Shown piece by piece: positions 21,420-32,707 of a stretch of 64,000 nt of DNA. The notes under the pieces were generated by a model. That model did not search any database, was not told the DNA's origin, and saw only the letters and a list, made by a program, of their open reading frames with translations. Each line of letters begins with the position of its first letter. Position 1 is the stretch's first letter. Origin of the DNA: Symsagittifera roscoffensis (taxonomy: Eukaryota; Xenacoelomorpha; Acoela; Convolutidae); contig NC_087067.1 of assembly GCF_963678635.1 (NCBI RefSeq), positions 40,694,379 through 40,758,378 of the forward strand, in the 5' to 3' direction. Made by a program: the position numbers and the translations under genes.

Positions 21420-21630
21420 TTTGAAACATACCTCAAGCACGGTCGAAACACAACTCGAGCACAGTCGAAGCATACCTCGAGCACGATAAATACCTCGAGC
21501 AGAGTCGAAACATACCTCGAGCACGGTCAAAGCATACCTCGAGCACGGTCGAAATATACCTCGAGCACAGTCAAAACATACCTCGAGCACGGCCGAAATA
21601 TACCTCAGGAACGGTCGAAACATACCTCGT
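21420..21630 (+). repeat. 22-bp minisatellite, about 9-10 units
   Basis: The unit is GTCGAAACATACCTCGAGCAC plus G. Units vary at a few positions (ACAGT, ATAAATA, CAAAGC) and one is shortened. It translates on the minus strand into a repeat but has no gene context. Confidence 0.88.
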
Positions 21631-21639
21631 ACATTTTTA

Positions 21640-24590
21640 GTGAATTAATTGAACCTAAAAATTGAAGGACGTGAGCAACATAGTGAAGCATTAAGACCAT
21701 GAATTAATATAAAACCATCAGTAAAAATTTTCTTTTTTTGCTCAAAACATTTTCAAATTTTAGATGATTTTCAGTTCTAAAGCAATTGAAGGCAATAAAA
21801 TAGGGCATCAAAAACAGTTTGAATATAAAATCATGAGAAATAAAACGAAGCCTTCCGACCATGAGTTAACAAAAATCACCAGTACAGCATTTGAATTTGC
21901 TGAAAAATTTTCCGATATTTTTCAGTTTTAAGAAAACCTAAGGCAATTTTTTCAACATTAACACAGCAAAAAAACAATCCAACTTAGAGTAACAGAGTAA
22001 TCAAAATACGATTTGCGATGAAGTTTTATAATGACGAACAATCTAATGCTCAAGTTGTTGCAGCTAAAAATGTACAAGTTTCTTGATGAATCTCAGTTTG
22101 AAAGCCTTTTCAGGCAACCAATTATGAGACTTTGTTGATCATTTGATGATTTATCACTTGAGAAAATTCATTCTATTGACTTTCAGCGTTATTTGATCAA
22201 AATATATTCAATCGTCGTCTTCTCTCATCCAATTCCTGACACATCATTCAGATAAAAATTTCTGACACAAAATTAACATGCAGATTAATTTGCAAATTCA
22301 TATTTTCATTTTAATTTACCTGAGAATAACTATAACATATCATAAAACTGAAGGCATTTTTAGAATCAATATTTTAGACATTTTATAAATTAACAATTTA
22401 AAAATTTTACAGAGAAAAAGGAATTTTTTGTTCAACACAAAGCAACGCAGAGCTTCGCATCAGTTGTGAGCCACATAAAATAATAAAATCAGAGACGAAA
22501 CTGGGCTTCGCACCACTTGCGATACGCAACCAAATCGTAAAAAAAAATGACAAAACACCAAAAATAACTTCCGAAAATTTCAAATTCTTGCTTCAAACTA
22601 AAAATCAATTTGATGAAAATGTATGGCAGAAGAAGTATTTGATGAAAACGTTGGCAGAAAACGTACAACAACCAGTAATGAACTTGTTTGAAAAATTTCT
22701 TAGTGCGTTACAATATAGTCAGTGGAAAAAAAACAAAAACAAAAACAAATTCTGAAAAATTAAAATTAGAAAAAATTCCTTGAAATATAATTTGAAGTTG
22801 GAAAACCTACAGCTGCAACAATGTCATTGTTGTATTAGATGCAATTCATAAAAAGCCTTAAAAACAATTGGAATTTTTGTACCGATTGGCAACAAAAGCG
22901 CAATCAGAACTGGTGCATCTAAAACTGGTGCTGTTACAATCAAAACTGGTGCTGTTACAATTTTCATAAATCTTTAAAAGTAATAATACCCATCCATACT
23001 GAAGCGCATGTTCCCATCTGATTATATTTAACCCTCAAAACCACCCATTATGAATTGAATAAGACCAATTAACAAATCGCTGAAATCAATAAAAAACAAA
23101 AAAAAAGAGAAAGATAAAATGGGCAAAATCAGTTTTGGTAAGTTTTATAAATTACTGAAAATTCAGTTATAGTAAAAAAATTTAAATGTAACAAAACGAA
23201 TGCTTCAGAAACAGTCAATAAAACCCTACCAGGTAAAAAAAATGTGCGTCATAAAAAAGAGAATGAACGGACAGACTGACAAAAATTAGGACGAAAACCA
23301 CAAACCCGAAACAGTTTGTGAATATGAGAATTTGTTTGAAAAAATAATTACAATCTGAAACAGTCTTTACATAATTATTACTTAAATGGTGGCAATCTTA
23401 TATGATTCTCATCAGTTTGAGCATGTCCTAATTAATAATTACCATCATTACTAAAACGAGTGTTCTGTGAAAAAAAACAGAACAAATTAAAAAACAGAAG
23501 AATTACTTTGAAAAGACAGATTGGCTTGAAAAAATGAAAAAAAAAAAAAAGAATAGAGACGTAGAAACTTAGATATGAAAACTCAAAAAACAATACCCAC
23601 AAAAATTTTTCGTTTGTTTGGATGGTTATCATAAACAGCCTTAAAAACTTGAAAATCTGTTACCAAGCGGCAAAAAAGGCTCAATTTTGAGTCAACCTTT
23701 GTAAGCCGAAAACAAAACTGCAGTCAAAAAACTTTTTTCAACAACCGTCTGCATCTAAACGTAAGTCAGCATTAATGTACAATTTGCCCTCACAACTACA
23801 CAAAATAGGGAAAATGAACCAAAATAACTCAAGTAATAACCAATTCATCAAAAAAATATAATATAAAATTACTCAAAGTCAAACTTGGTAAAAACGGTTT
23901 AGACAAACACATGCTTTGAAAAATACGCCAGAAAGAAGTTGTATCAATGGTTTAGATGGCAAATAAAAAATCACAATGCACCAAAAACAACCACGAACAC
24001 GAGAAAAAAAACTTTTTTTTTCTAACAGATGCGCAGCGGGGCCAAAAAGTTATCCAAAAAACACAGAAAAAAAACAAAAAAATAAATCAAAAACAAGTTC
24101 TTTCTAACGTTTGTTTTGAATGCGGTTTAGTATGGGTAAAAACGCAGAAAAAACAATTGTCAGTGCTAAATAATTATCAAAAATAAAAAATGACAAGAGG
24201 TAATTAGGCCACAAAACTTGAAAAAAAGCGTCAAATCAAGAAGTAAAATTTTGGTCTGTCAAAAGTTTTGATACTCTCTAGTTTCACAAAATCCTAAAGA
24301 AACATAATCAGCGCGCCTTTTTAAAATGCAGATTTGTTTAAAATTTCATGCCGGCCAGACTTTCCATCAGAACAGATTGTTTCCCCGAATAGCTTAAGTG
24401 ATTTTGTTAAACTAGTTAACAAACTGAAAAAGAAACGACAGTCATAATTGATAACGCTTGCTAATCGCATAACAAAACTAGCTTGATGTCTGAAAATTGA
24501 TCTATTCGATAGTTTTTTTTTCATTCTGGGAGAGTGTAAATCCTTTTCCTTTGTAATTGTGAATTTAAAATCAATTTATAAAGATCTCAA
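21640..24590. other. AT-rich intergenic DNA with weak duplication
   Basis: No supported gene. Two stretches, about 22840-23180 and 23630-23930, share words in the same order (CCTTAAAAACTTG, TTACCAAGCGGCAA, AATAACCAATT, AAACTTGGTAA), so they may be an old tandem duplication. GCTTCGCA-type words at 22450 and 22503 are related to the SINE tail seen at 35.1 and 46.3 kb. Confidence 0.35.
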
Positions 24591-24599
24591 AAAACAACC

Positions 24600-25010
24600 T
24601 GCAAAAAAAAAATTTTGAGCGGGAACTTAAGACATTTTTTCTGAGAAAAAGAAAAATCTTCACTCCCTTTGAAAAACTTTCACTGGGAAACTGTGCCATC
24701 CAACATTCAAGCTCACAAGTTTTGCATCGTCGGCAAACTTTTTTGCAGCAAGTTTGAAGGTCATTTATGAACACCAAGAAAAACAATGGTACCAAAAACT
24801 GCTTCGGGGTACACCACTCTTAAATCTTTCTGATTTTGAAAACGTTCCATTTACGATCAATCAGTTAGGATTTGATCAACTTCAAACCCTTGTGTCGAAT
24901 TCGCTGTTTGTGGAGCTTGCACAACAAATTTCCGTGATCAAAACGATCGAAAACTTTACTGGATTCTGTTAAAGACTATCAATTTTGTTTCCGTTTTCTA
25001 TGCCTTTGTA
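24600..25010 (-). mobile_element. LINE (non-LTR) reverse-transcriptase fragment, decayed
   Basis: On the minus strand, successive frames carry the RT landmarks of Jockey/CR1-like LINEs. In order they are ENGNKIDSL, SSKVFDRFDHGNLL (motif A, from DFSKAFD.VDH), VNGTFSKSERFKSGVP (motif B region), PLFFLVFINDLQ and FADDAKLVS (motif C, catalytic FADD). At least two frameshifts and one stop separate them, so it is dead. Endonuclease and 3' tail are not found. Confidence 0.82.
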
Positions 25011-26224
25011 CATAATTTGAATAAATATTACTTACGTTGAACGATTGCTTCGGAATACGTGCTGGGATAAGTGAAACATGTATTGAAATTGTTCTTGCAA
25101 TCTTTTAAAAATTATTGCATTTGGAGTTTTCGAAATAACTGAAAGCAGTGAAGTTGGTTGGTATTTTCGATATTGCTTTTTTCAGTTTTTTTTGTAAAGT
25201 GGACTGCTGATTGCCCTTTACCAAAACTCGAGAAAACTTTTAGTTTGAATAATTTTCGAAAGACTTGAGAGAAACAAGGTGATAGTTGTTTGATATTCAC
25301 AAACTAAAAAAGATGCACGTCGTCAGTGCCCTTGCTTTTTTTTACGTTCAAGGAAGAAGAAATGTCGGAGCTTTTTTGTTGAGAAAAAACGTTTAGTTGT
25401 ATGGTGCTATTGATTGCTGGAATTTTTCCTAGGTAAAAGGAGAAGATTTGACATTCACAGAGGCAAAAAATTGAAAACAACGCCGCTTTTGATTCGTCAA
25501 AGTTCGCTTTTTCTTGTATATAATGCATCAAACTCGGTAAAGTTAACTCCAGAAAAGCCCCTAAATATTTGTAAAAACTTACGGTAGACTTTTCAAGTGC
25601 AATTGTTTGCTCTGAAACTATTTAATCATTTTCACCAAGCTCTTTTGTTTTTAATTTTAAAGTCTTAGTTTTATTGTGAGACTTTATGTGAAAAAGAGTC
25701 AAAAACCTTTGAAGGGTCCAATACAGCTGCACGATCGTTTTTTTTAATTCTAGTTTTTTTGGATACTTTGTGTAACGTAGATCAACGCCATGCTTTTGTA
25801 TTGATTTCGTTATGTATTCACGCTGGTTTTTTCTTTAAAAATTTTCTTCGTTTTATATGTACATGTATCACTCGAATTATGACTCGGAAACTTTTTTTAA
25901 TTTAAGAAGTTAAAAGTATTTTATTCTTAATAGTAATTTTAGAAGTCAACTGCGATTCAGAGTTCAATTATGAGAACCAAAATTTAAATGAGTTATCGTA
26001 TTTAATATTTGTAAATTGATGTTTTATTGTCATTCAGATAATTTTCATGTAAATTCTTCTACACTTATTGAAATTCATTTTTTAAAGAAAAATTGAGATA
26101 GATCAAAAAACTAAGAGCTTAAAAATCCAACTGTTTTCCCATAAGAGGCCAGTATTTAAACTTTTAGTGGCTTTTATCAATGTATAGGGAGTTCTTAAAA
26201 TGTGCTTTTATCGATACGTAGATT
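25011..26224. other. AT-rich DNA, no feature seen
   Basis: No recognisable coding sequence; possibly further decayed LINE sequence. Confidence 0.4.
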
Positions 26225-26950
26225 ATGGCTAATTTTCGTTTGAGTTACCAAAATTTTTTTCATGGTGTAGCAGCTAGCTCCCTGTTCCACAGCATCAACA
26301 TCCTCAACAGAAGTGAGAAAAAGCAATACCCAAGCCTTGTTACAGAAATTCTTGGCCCATCCCTCAATAACAACTCGCAGAACCAAGGAAAGAACCTTCG
26401 ACGATTACTGGAAGGCAGTCCATTAAAGTAGAAAAAAAAGTGGCTGTGAGGCACGGCGTGCTAAACAACACCATTGACAGCCTCAGAAACAACAACTACC
26501 GCCCAGCCTGTGTCGAGGAGCTGACAAATTATTTGAAGGCGAAGAAGCAGCATATATTGGCGATCGTCTATTGCAGAAGAGAAAGTATGCCTCACTTATT
26601 TAGTCAACTACACTGCAATGGAATGCTCATTATTCCTGCAATTAAATGCTAACCTCCAAGAGCAAACAGAGCAAGGAATATTTGAAGCTGCACCAGAGTG
26701 CTGAATTGAAGTTGAAGACTCTGCAATTGGTAGTGGCATACAAAAGACAGACTGGCAGAACTGAAAACAAAAATTCAAGGGCAAACAACAGAGACCAACG
26801 CAGACAAGGAGGATGGCGAAGGCAAGACGTGAGCAGAAGCTGAAGGCAGAGGAAGAGTCTGCGCTTCAAAGACAGGGGTGTGGAGAGTGTGATTTGTTTT
26901 GCTTTGTGCCTTATGATTCTTCTTACTCGTGGCCCGCAAAACAATGACCA
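26225..26950 (+). pseudogene. coding-like remnant of unknown origin
   Basis: GC content rises and amino-acid composition looks protein-like over about 700 bp, in pieces separated by stops and frame changes. Segments include FRLSYQNFFHGVAASSLFHS, VAVRHGVLNNTIDSLRNNNY, LNANLQEQTEQGIFEAAPEC and a Lys/Glu-rich AKARREQKLKAEEES. No domain is recognised. It directly precedes the Penelope-like remnant and may be its 5' part or a separate dead element. Confidence 0.35.
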
Positions 26951-27060
26951 CAGTACTTTTACCTACTGTTTGGCTCAGACAAACATAAAAAAGAAAGCAA
27001 ACTTGAAAAATTGTGTAAGACTATCAAAAATTTTTTTAAAAACTCAAGTATCTGTACATA

Positions 27061-27103
27061 GTTTCTTAGACACTTGAAGTTTCTGAGAAAGTGTCTAAGA
27101 AAC
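27061..27103. repeat. perfect 15-bp inverted repeat (hairpin)
   Basis: GTTTCTTAGACACTT (27061-27075) and AAGTGTCTAAGAAAC (27089-27103) pair perfectly around a 13-base loop. It lies between two blocks of retroelement-like coding remains. Confidence 0.8.
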
Positions 27104-27266
27104 GATCTAATAATAAAATCTTTGAAGTTCATGGACCCCGAGAACGTTTTTTTTGGACCAAGCTGTGTATAATTTTCAATTGAAGCTGAAACTAAGTACT
27201 GAAACGTCTAGGTCGAATAAGGACAGGAAATGGTATGAGCAGTTGGCAGTGAAAGCTTGATCGCTG

Positions 27267-28235
27267 GTGCAAAAAGAAATTGACGAAGAGTGTTGGGCAC
27301 CAATTTTCCATTTTGTGAGGCGTCAATCTGATGCAGGCTTAAAAACAACATCAGAAAACCAAAGAACAAAGTTAGAAAAGCTGACCGAGAGACAAGATAA
27401 TGTTCTTGGGGGAGAAATGAGCGATCAGTTAATGTGCTTGGTTTTAATGAATTGTCTGGATGGGTATATGAAATGCTGTCAATGCGTCCGAAGCGTACAA
27501 TTAGAGACAAATGCAGGGTAACGCATTTTATGGCTGATCTCAAAATTTTCCTCTCACAATTGAAAAACCAAATCTGGTGAATCTTTATGTCAAACAGAAG
27601 CCGCGGCAAAGGCATATGCAAAAACAAGGCAAACCTCAAGAGACAAAGCCGTTGAAAAAAACAAGGCAATTACTCAAAGATAATGGATTGCTGGCTATGC
27701 GTTTTGATAAAAGGGCTTGTTTTTGCGTAAGGAGGAAACAAATGTATGATTCAAAACTGAATTTTTTGTTGCTAGTACCTCAGTTTTTGAAAAAAAAATG
27801 GCAAACACTACTGTGAGGTGATACTGAAAAACTAGAAGAAAGTTAACAAAGAATACTTGCCATGAAGAAAAGGGACGAGATAAATGATCATTTATATTTA
27901 AAGATGAGGTCGACAATGAGGCAACCCGTCCGTTTGTACTTTTGGCTGAGGTGCACAAGGCTGAGTTACCCCTACGACCCGTACTATCCTTTCCGGGCAG
28001 CTCGTTTAAAAATCTTAACAAAACCCTTGCAAAATTTTTTGACAACATCGTTGGAGTCAATATAGAAACCAAATTAAAAGATGCCAGAAAAACAATTGAA
28101 AACTTTGCTCTAGATCCGGATGAAACCATAATATCTCATGTTGTGAAAAAATTATACACTTTTGTTCCCCTGAAGGAAGCAATTGAAATTGTCTTACAGA
28201 AGCTGTACAGCCAGAATTTTCGTCCCGAATTTTAA
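27267..28235 (+). mobile_element. Penelope-like element reverse-transcriptase remnant
   Basis: Three protein-like blocks lie in order. The first is TSENQRTKLEKLTERQDN (27350-27400). The second is LKDNGLLAMRFDKRACFCV (about 27670-27735), matching the DKG-ATVVMDR region. The third is ELPLRPVLSFPGSSFKNL followed by PDETIISHVVKKLYTFVP (27960-28175). The LRP-(I/V)-(V/L)-S--GS----L and S-D-V--L-T-VP words are the RT signature of Penelope-like elements. The motif-A aspartate is replaced by valine, frames change between blocks, and the GIY-YIG endonuclease is not found, so it is inactive. The long minus-strand ORF over 27208-27669 is antisense. Confidence 0.62.
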
Positions 28236-28633
28236 AGAGCAACCATGAAAAGGCTTCTGAACAACCGCGTAGAACACGCGTAATGAATTTAGGAACAGGG
28301 AGTTAACTCTGAAAAATTAGTCCTAAAAATTTTTGGTTTTTGATTAACCATTTTTCATGTCTAATATGACATTATGTCTCAGAAACCTCCAGACAAATTG
28401 ATTTAAATGTTTTTGATTATTTTTTTTTGTGATTATAAGTGTTTCAATCTAAAAAGTAGTTTTAGAGGTCAATTTGGATTGGCTGAAAATAAATCATGAA
28501 AGGGGTTCTTTCGTTTAGGTATGGTCGTCAACATGCTCACTATGGCCCAAATCAGCATTATATAAATACATCAATAAACAATTTTGCAGGAAATAAGTCA
28601 AGTCAGCCTTTAAGGCGTTGTTATTAAAGATAA

Positions 28634-30790
28634 CTATTTCAACCGCCCTTCCTCTAAAATAGCACTAATTAAATGTTCTATGAATTGCGTCTTACGCAGT
28701 GATCTACAACCCCGTATACAAAAAATACCGCTCCTGAGAAGCGCGATGATGGTCTTAGTTTTTATATAGTTTCTTATTTTTGAGTCGCTTTCATGCTTTT
28801 TTCTTACAGAGTGTTTCAGATATGCGCTGCATTGTGCAGGTAGCTGCTGCTGCGGCACCACCAGTGCAGCAAAAAATGAACGAGCAGAAGCTGTTCTGTT
28901 CGAACTGTAGAACTCTCTGTTGGTGTCTTGAGTTTTTCAGTGATTCGTGGTACTTATAGGCGTCCTGCTGGTTGAAAATTTTGGCATCAAATAAGGTATG
29001 GCTAAACCTGTAGCCCCATAATCAGTTTTCTTTCACAGTGTTCTTTTCATAAGTTGTGGTTGGATTGTTGACAAAGCTCTCGCCTTGCAACGACTGAAGT
29101 TCGGCTCGATATCAACATCATAGCAAACCTCGCTCATGAGGTTGGCAAAGATATCTCGGATTTCGTCATGCCTCATGCGGATAGATCCGTCCTTCGCTCA
29201 GTGAAGGGCATGAAAAAGGTCAAAAGTTTGACGACATGCACATGTGAGTGGAACGTTGGTTGGTTCCCATCCATATCGGAGATAAATTCCATTTCGGAAT
29301 ACGGTTTTTTTAGGTTGAAATTATATCTTCTAAGTAGCATTGCGTTTAACCAGTTTAAGCTCCTTTTTCGGAGGCTAGCTCAAGTGCGTGGTTTTCACTG
29401 TCACTCAGTTTATTCAATATTTTCATTCCCTTTTGGTTTGTACTTTCAGTTTAAGTTTAAGTTTTTGTGTAGATTTATTCTTGCTTAGATAGAGCTGTTA
29501 ATGGTTCGTATGTGTCTAAGACTGAAGATGTTTCAATTAACAATTCTAAAATTTTCTCATAGTAAGAAGGTAGCTTGATTCTTAGACCGCCCGTTTTCAG
29601 TGGCAAAGATGCGAAATTGATGGCGAATATGATCTTTACCAATCAAATTTGGAATTATTTTTTCCTGCATTATTTTCCCGCAGGCCTGCATGTTTTCTGT
29701 GGTATTGAAATAATTTTAGTTCAAAACGATAGTTTTTCTTGTACCTCTTTGGTGTAACAAGAGTAAAAGGTTTGTGGTGATGTTTTCGCGAACTGGACAA
29801 TTTTTGTTCGTTATTTTCTATTGTTTTTCTAGCTGAGTTTCTAAGAAAATTTTGCATTCAGTACTCTGGCTCCTTTCTTCATTTTTATTTCGCTATTTTT
29901 GAATACTTTTACTGCCTCGCTGTGTTTTTCATCTTTTTCAATGAGCTGGTATCTTGTTGCTTTTACTTGGTTCCTAAATATTTTTCGTGTTTGATAATGT
30001 TGTCAAGAACTGTTCGCAGACTTTTAAATTTCCGACTGCGTCCGTATGGTCTGCATACCATTTCTGTTATCGTTGACTAACTTTTATAAAAAATAAACGG
30101 GCTAGCCCCTACCTCGCTATTACTATTGAGTTTCCTCGTGTAACTCCTTTTATATATAGGATTACTTTTTAATGAGTTCTGTATAGCGGGTAGTATAGAA
30201 GGGCAATAATTTTTAAAGCCAGCTTCCGGTTTAGGGAGTTAAAGCATTTTCGTGTGCATCACTATTACTGCATCGAAATCGGTTTTCTCGAATTGCTTCC
30301 TAAGCGTATGAATTGCATATTCGATGCCACACTTTTGGCCAAGGCATAGTTGATAAATTCGCTTTTCAAGCATTTTGTGATTGTTCTACCTGTTTTTCTG
30401 CGGATGACGTCGCCTGTACCAATTGGCCTAACTCCTGAGTTTTTATCAAGTGGAACTAGTCGACATGCATTATATGGTTCAAGAAGCTAAGGACTTAACA
30501 TTTCTGTTAATTTTTTTCTGTGCAATTTTGGCTAATGTCTTTGATATTTCAACTGACTGTCTAATGACCAAAGTGCGTTAGTATGCGTCTCCACGCATTT
30601 GATTCCAGACCTGAGTGTCCATGAGAACCTCATGTTGTCAGACTTCCTAAATTTCTGGCCGTTTATTTGGTCGAATGAGGATGAGTGGAATGGGATTGTA
30701 ACTTCGGAGCATGATTTTATGTAGTTGTTGATTATTGGCTCCGCAGGAGGGTGTTTCTCACTGAGGATTTGCTCATCAGTTTAATTTTTG
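28634..30790 (-). mobile_element. decayed RT-bearing retroelement with Cys/His and nuclease-like C-terminus
   Basis: Read on the minus strand, conserved blocks appear in order. They are LSEKHPPAEP with FDQINGQKFRKSDN (30790-30600), RLVPLDKNSGVRPIGTG (about 30475-30425), KWYADHTDAVGNLKV (30060-30000; RT motif C, YADD changed to YADH) and LTCACRQTFDLFHAL. After these come MRHDEIRDIFANLMSEVCYD with DIEPN (29250-29100) and LLRSGIFCIRGCRS near 28740-28700. From memory, this set (C-x-C...H, RHNE-RD, EP-LQPL, LLRS--C-RG-RS) belongs to one retroelement protein family common in marine invertebrates; I cannot name the clade. Stops and frameshifts are frequent. Confidence 0.65.
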
Positions 30791-32680
30791 TCTGTTTCCT
30801 TGAGTGAGAGAACACTCTTGGAGGTATCAGTTGATTTGGCAATAGCACACAAAATTTCCCATGTGCTCATTGATTTAATATTTTATTTAATATGTGCTTC
30901 AGTTTCTACTTTTTTTTTCTTCACCAAGAGGGTTTGCACCGCTTTTCCCACATTGAAAAGTTTGTCCAGTTAGCGCTTTTGCAATTGCTTGAGCCTTCTT
31001 GCTGTAGATTTGAAGTACCATCCATCACTCTCCCATTTAGTTTTGCATAGCATGAGGTGAGGGAATATCCTTTATCACTGTTGCTTGCATTGCGTATGAG
31101 TTTTTTTGTTTTAATGAACGAGTTTAGGGCTCTATTTGGAGTTTGTATAAAAATTAACCCAACTGTGTTTTTTGCGAGGAACTTGAAGACTGGCTTCCAG
31201 TGAACTACTTGGCTATAAATTGTTCTTATTTAAATTTTTAGTTCAGGTATGGGATTTGACCAAAGGTAGGGTGTGGCTGTTACAGTTTTGTTGCGGTTTG
31301 CAATTGCAGGAGTTTGATCGTTGGTCAAGGGGCTTTTTGAGGTTGAGTTAGAGGGAATTGATAACAGTTGTACTGTTGTCTGTAATGAGGGAGGTGCAGC
31401 GAATGCAGCTGAAATTGTCATCGTGGTCGCTGCCTCGGTTAAAGCCGCTGCAATTTACATGCATAAAAGCTGCGCATGTTATGCATCAAATTCTTCGACC
31501 GCGTAGGTGGTTGTTACATGAGATACATTGTTTATGATTGGATAATTTATGAGGAAGAACTGTTTAGTCAGAGTGTCAAGAAAATTTAGAAATAATTCAA
31601 GCTAGGAAGTTTGTAAAGATTTCATAGCAAATAACGAAAAGTGGATGCCATCTCGGCAGAACATTCGAGGGGTTAGATTTAAGGTAAGATTAGGCGAAAT
31701 AATGAGTGAGTGTGGATGAACAAATTCAATAATAAAGTTAAACAGCATATGTTTAGGAATGTAGAGTTTTCGATTAACATCATTGTTATTGGATGTTTGG
31801 ATTGTTTGAAACTAGGAGGATGGATTGTTTGATGATTAGGAGTTTGAAACTTGTTTGTAATTTGATTGATTAATTTTTTTCCACTCTAGCTGAACTTCTC
31901 GTGGATGCAGCCTTTTATCATTAAACCCGGCGTTACTGTATTAAGGCGCTTTGGTCTGACTGTATTGTAAAACTGTTCATACACATCTTGGAGAGTGGAG
32001 CCGCGGTACGGGTGAATTGTAGATTTTACTAGTCCTTTATGTGCCAATTACAAGCTTCTGTGTAAAGTCTGGGATTCGCATTGCATGTAATCGGGCATCC
32101 ACCTGAAGCACAGATAGCGAAGGCAACGGAGTCGCTCTTATGTAGAAATGTGGTGGGATAGATGGGCAATGAATCAAAGAGTTTTATTTAAATCTGAGAG
32201 GTAAAAAAAAACGAAAAAGTGGTAGGTGGGAGCGGTACAACCTGTGGTGTTGTTGACGGGTAGTTACACCTGGTAACTCCTTCTTGCGTCTAGATACGCC
32301 AGAAATGCTTCACTCGCCTACGGCTGTGACGGCGAGATTTGGTAAATTAATCAGAAGAAGAAAGACCAGCGAGCATATGATATGAAAACACACAAGCGGT
32401 AAATTTGAACAAATGAAAGGCTATTTCATAATTTTTATCACAATAATATGTTTTTCACAACAATCAAAGTAACTGTTTGAAATTTACTCCTTCAAAAATC
32501 TTTTCAGTTACGAGTTTAATTTCTACTCATCAACTCAAATCGTCTCATTTGTATCTTTATTAGACTCCATACCAAAAAAAACACGCAAAATTTTGAGTGG
32601 AATATGGGATAAAGGGACTCCTGTAACCTCTGTTACTATGATACTTTGAACTCGCGATTTGTACTCTTGATTCTGTATTT
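30791..32680. other. upstream remains of the minus-strand element and spacer
   Basis: GC content stays raised to about 32350. The minus strand gives protein-like pieces, for example a Cys-rich ICASGGCPITCNAN at about 32100-32060, which could be an N-terminal zinc knuckle. The frame is not continuous. From 32400 the DNA is AT-rich up to the first exon of the Btz-motif gene. Confidence 0.35.
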
Positions 32681-32707
32681 TTTCAGTTGCAATGCACTAA
32701 AAGTGAA

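Noticed and set aside
21420-21630. CRISPR-like array
   Set aside because: The 22-bp units are contiguous with no unique spacers, and the context is eukaryotic; it is a minisatellite.
27208-27669. 153-residue minus-strand ORF
   Set aside because: Antisense to the Penelope-like coding blocks, with a low-complexity hydrophobic composition and no recognisable domain.
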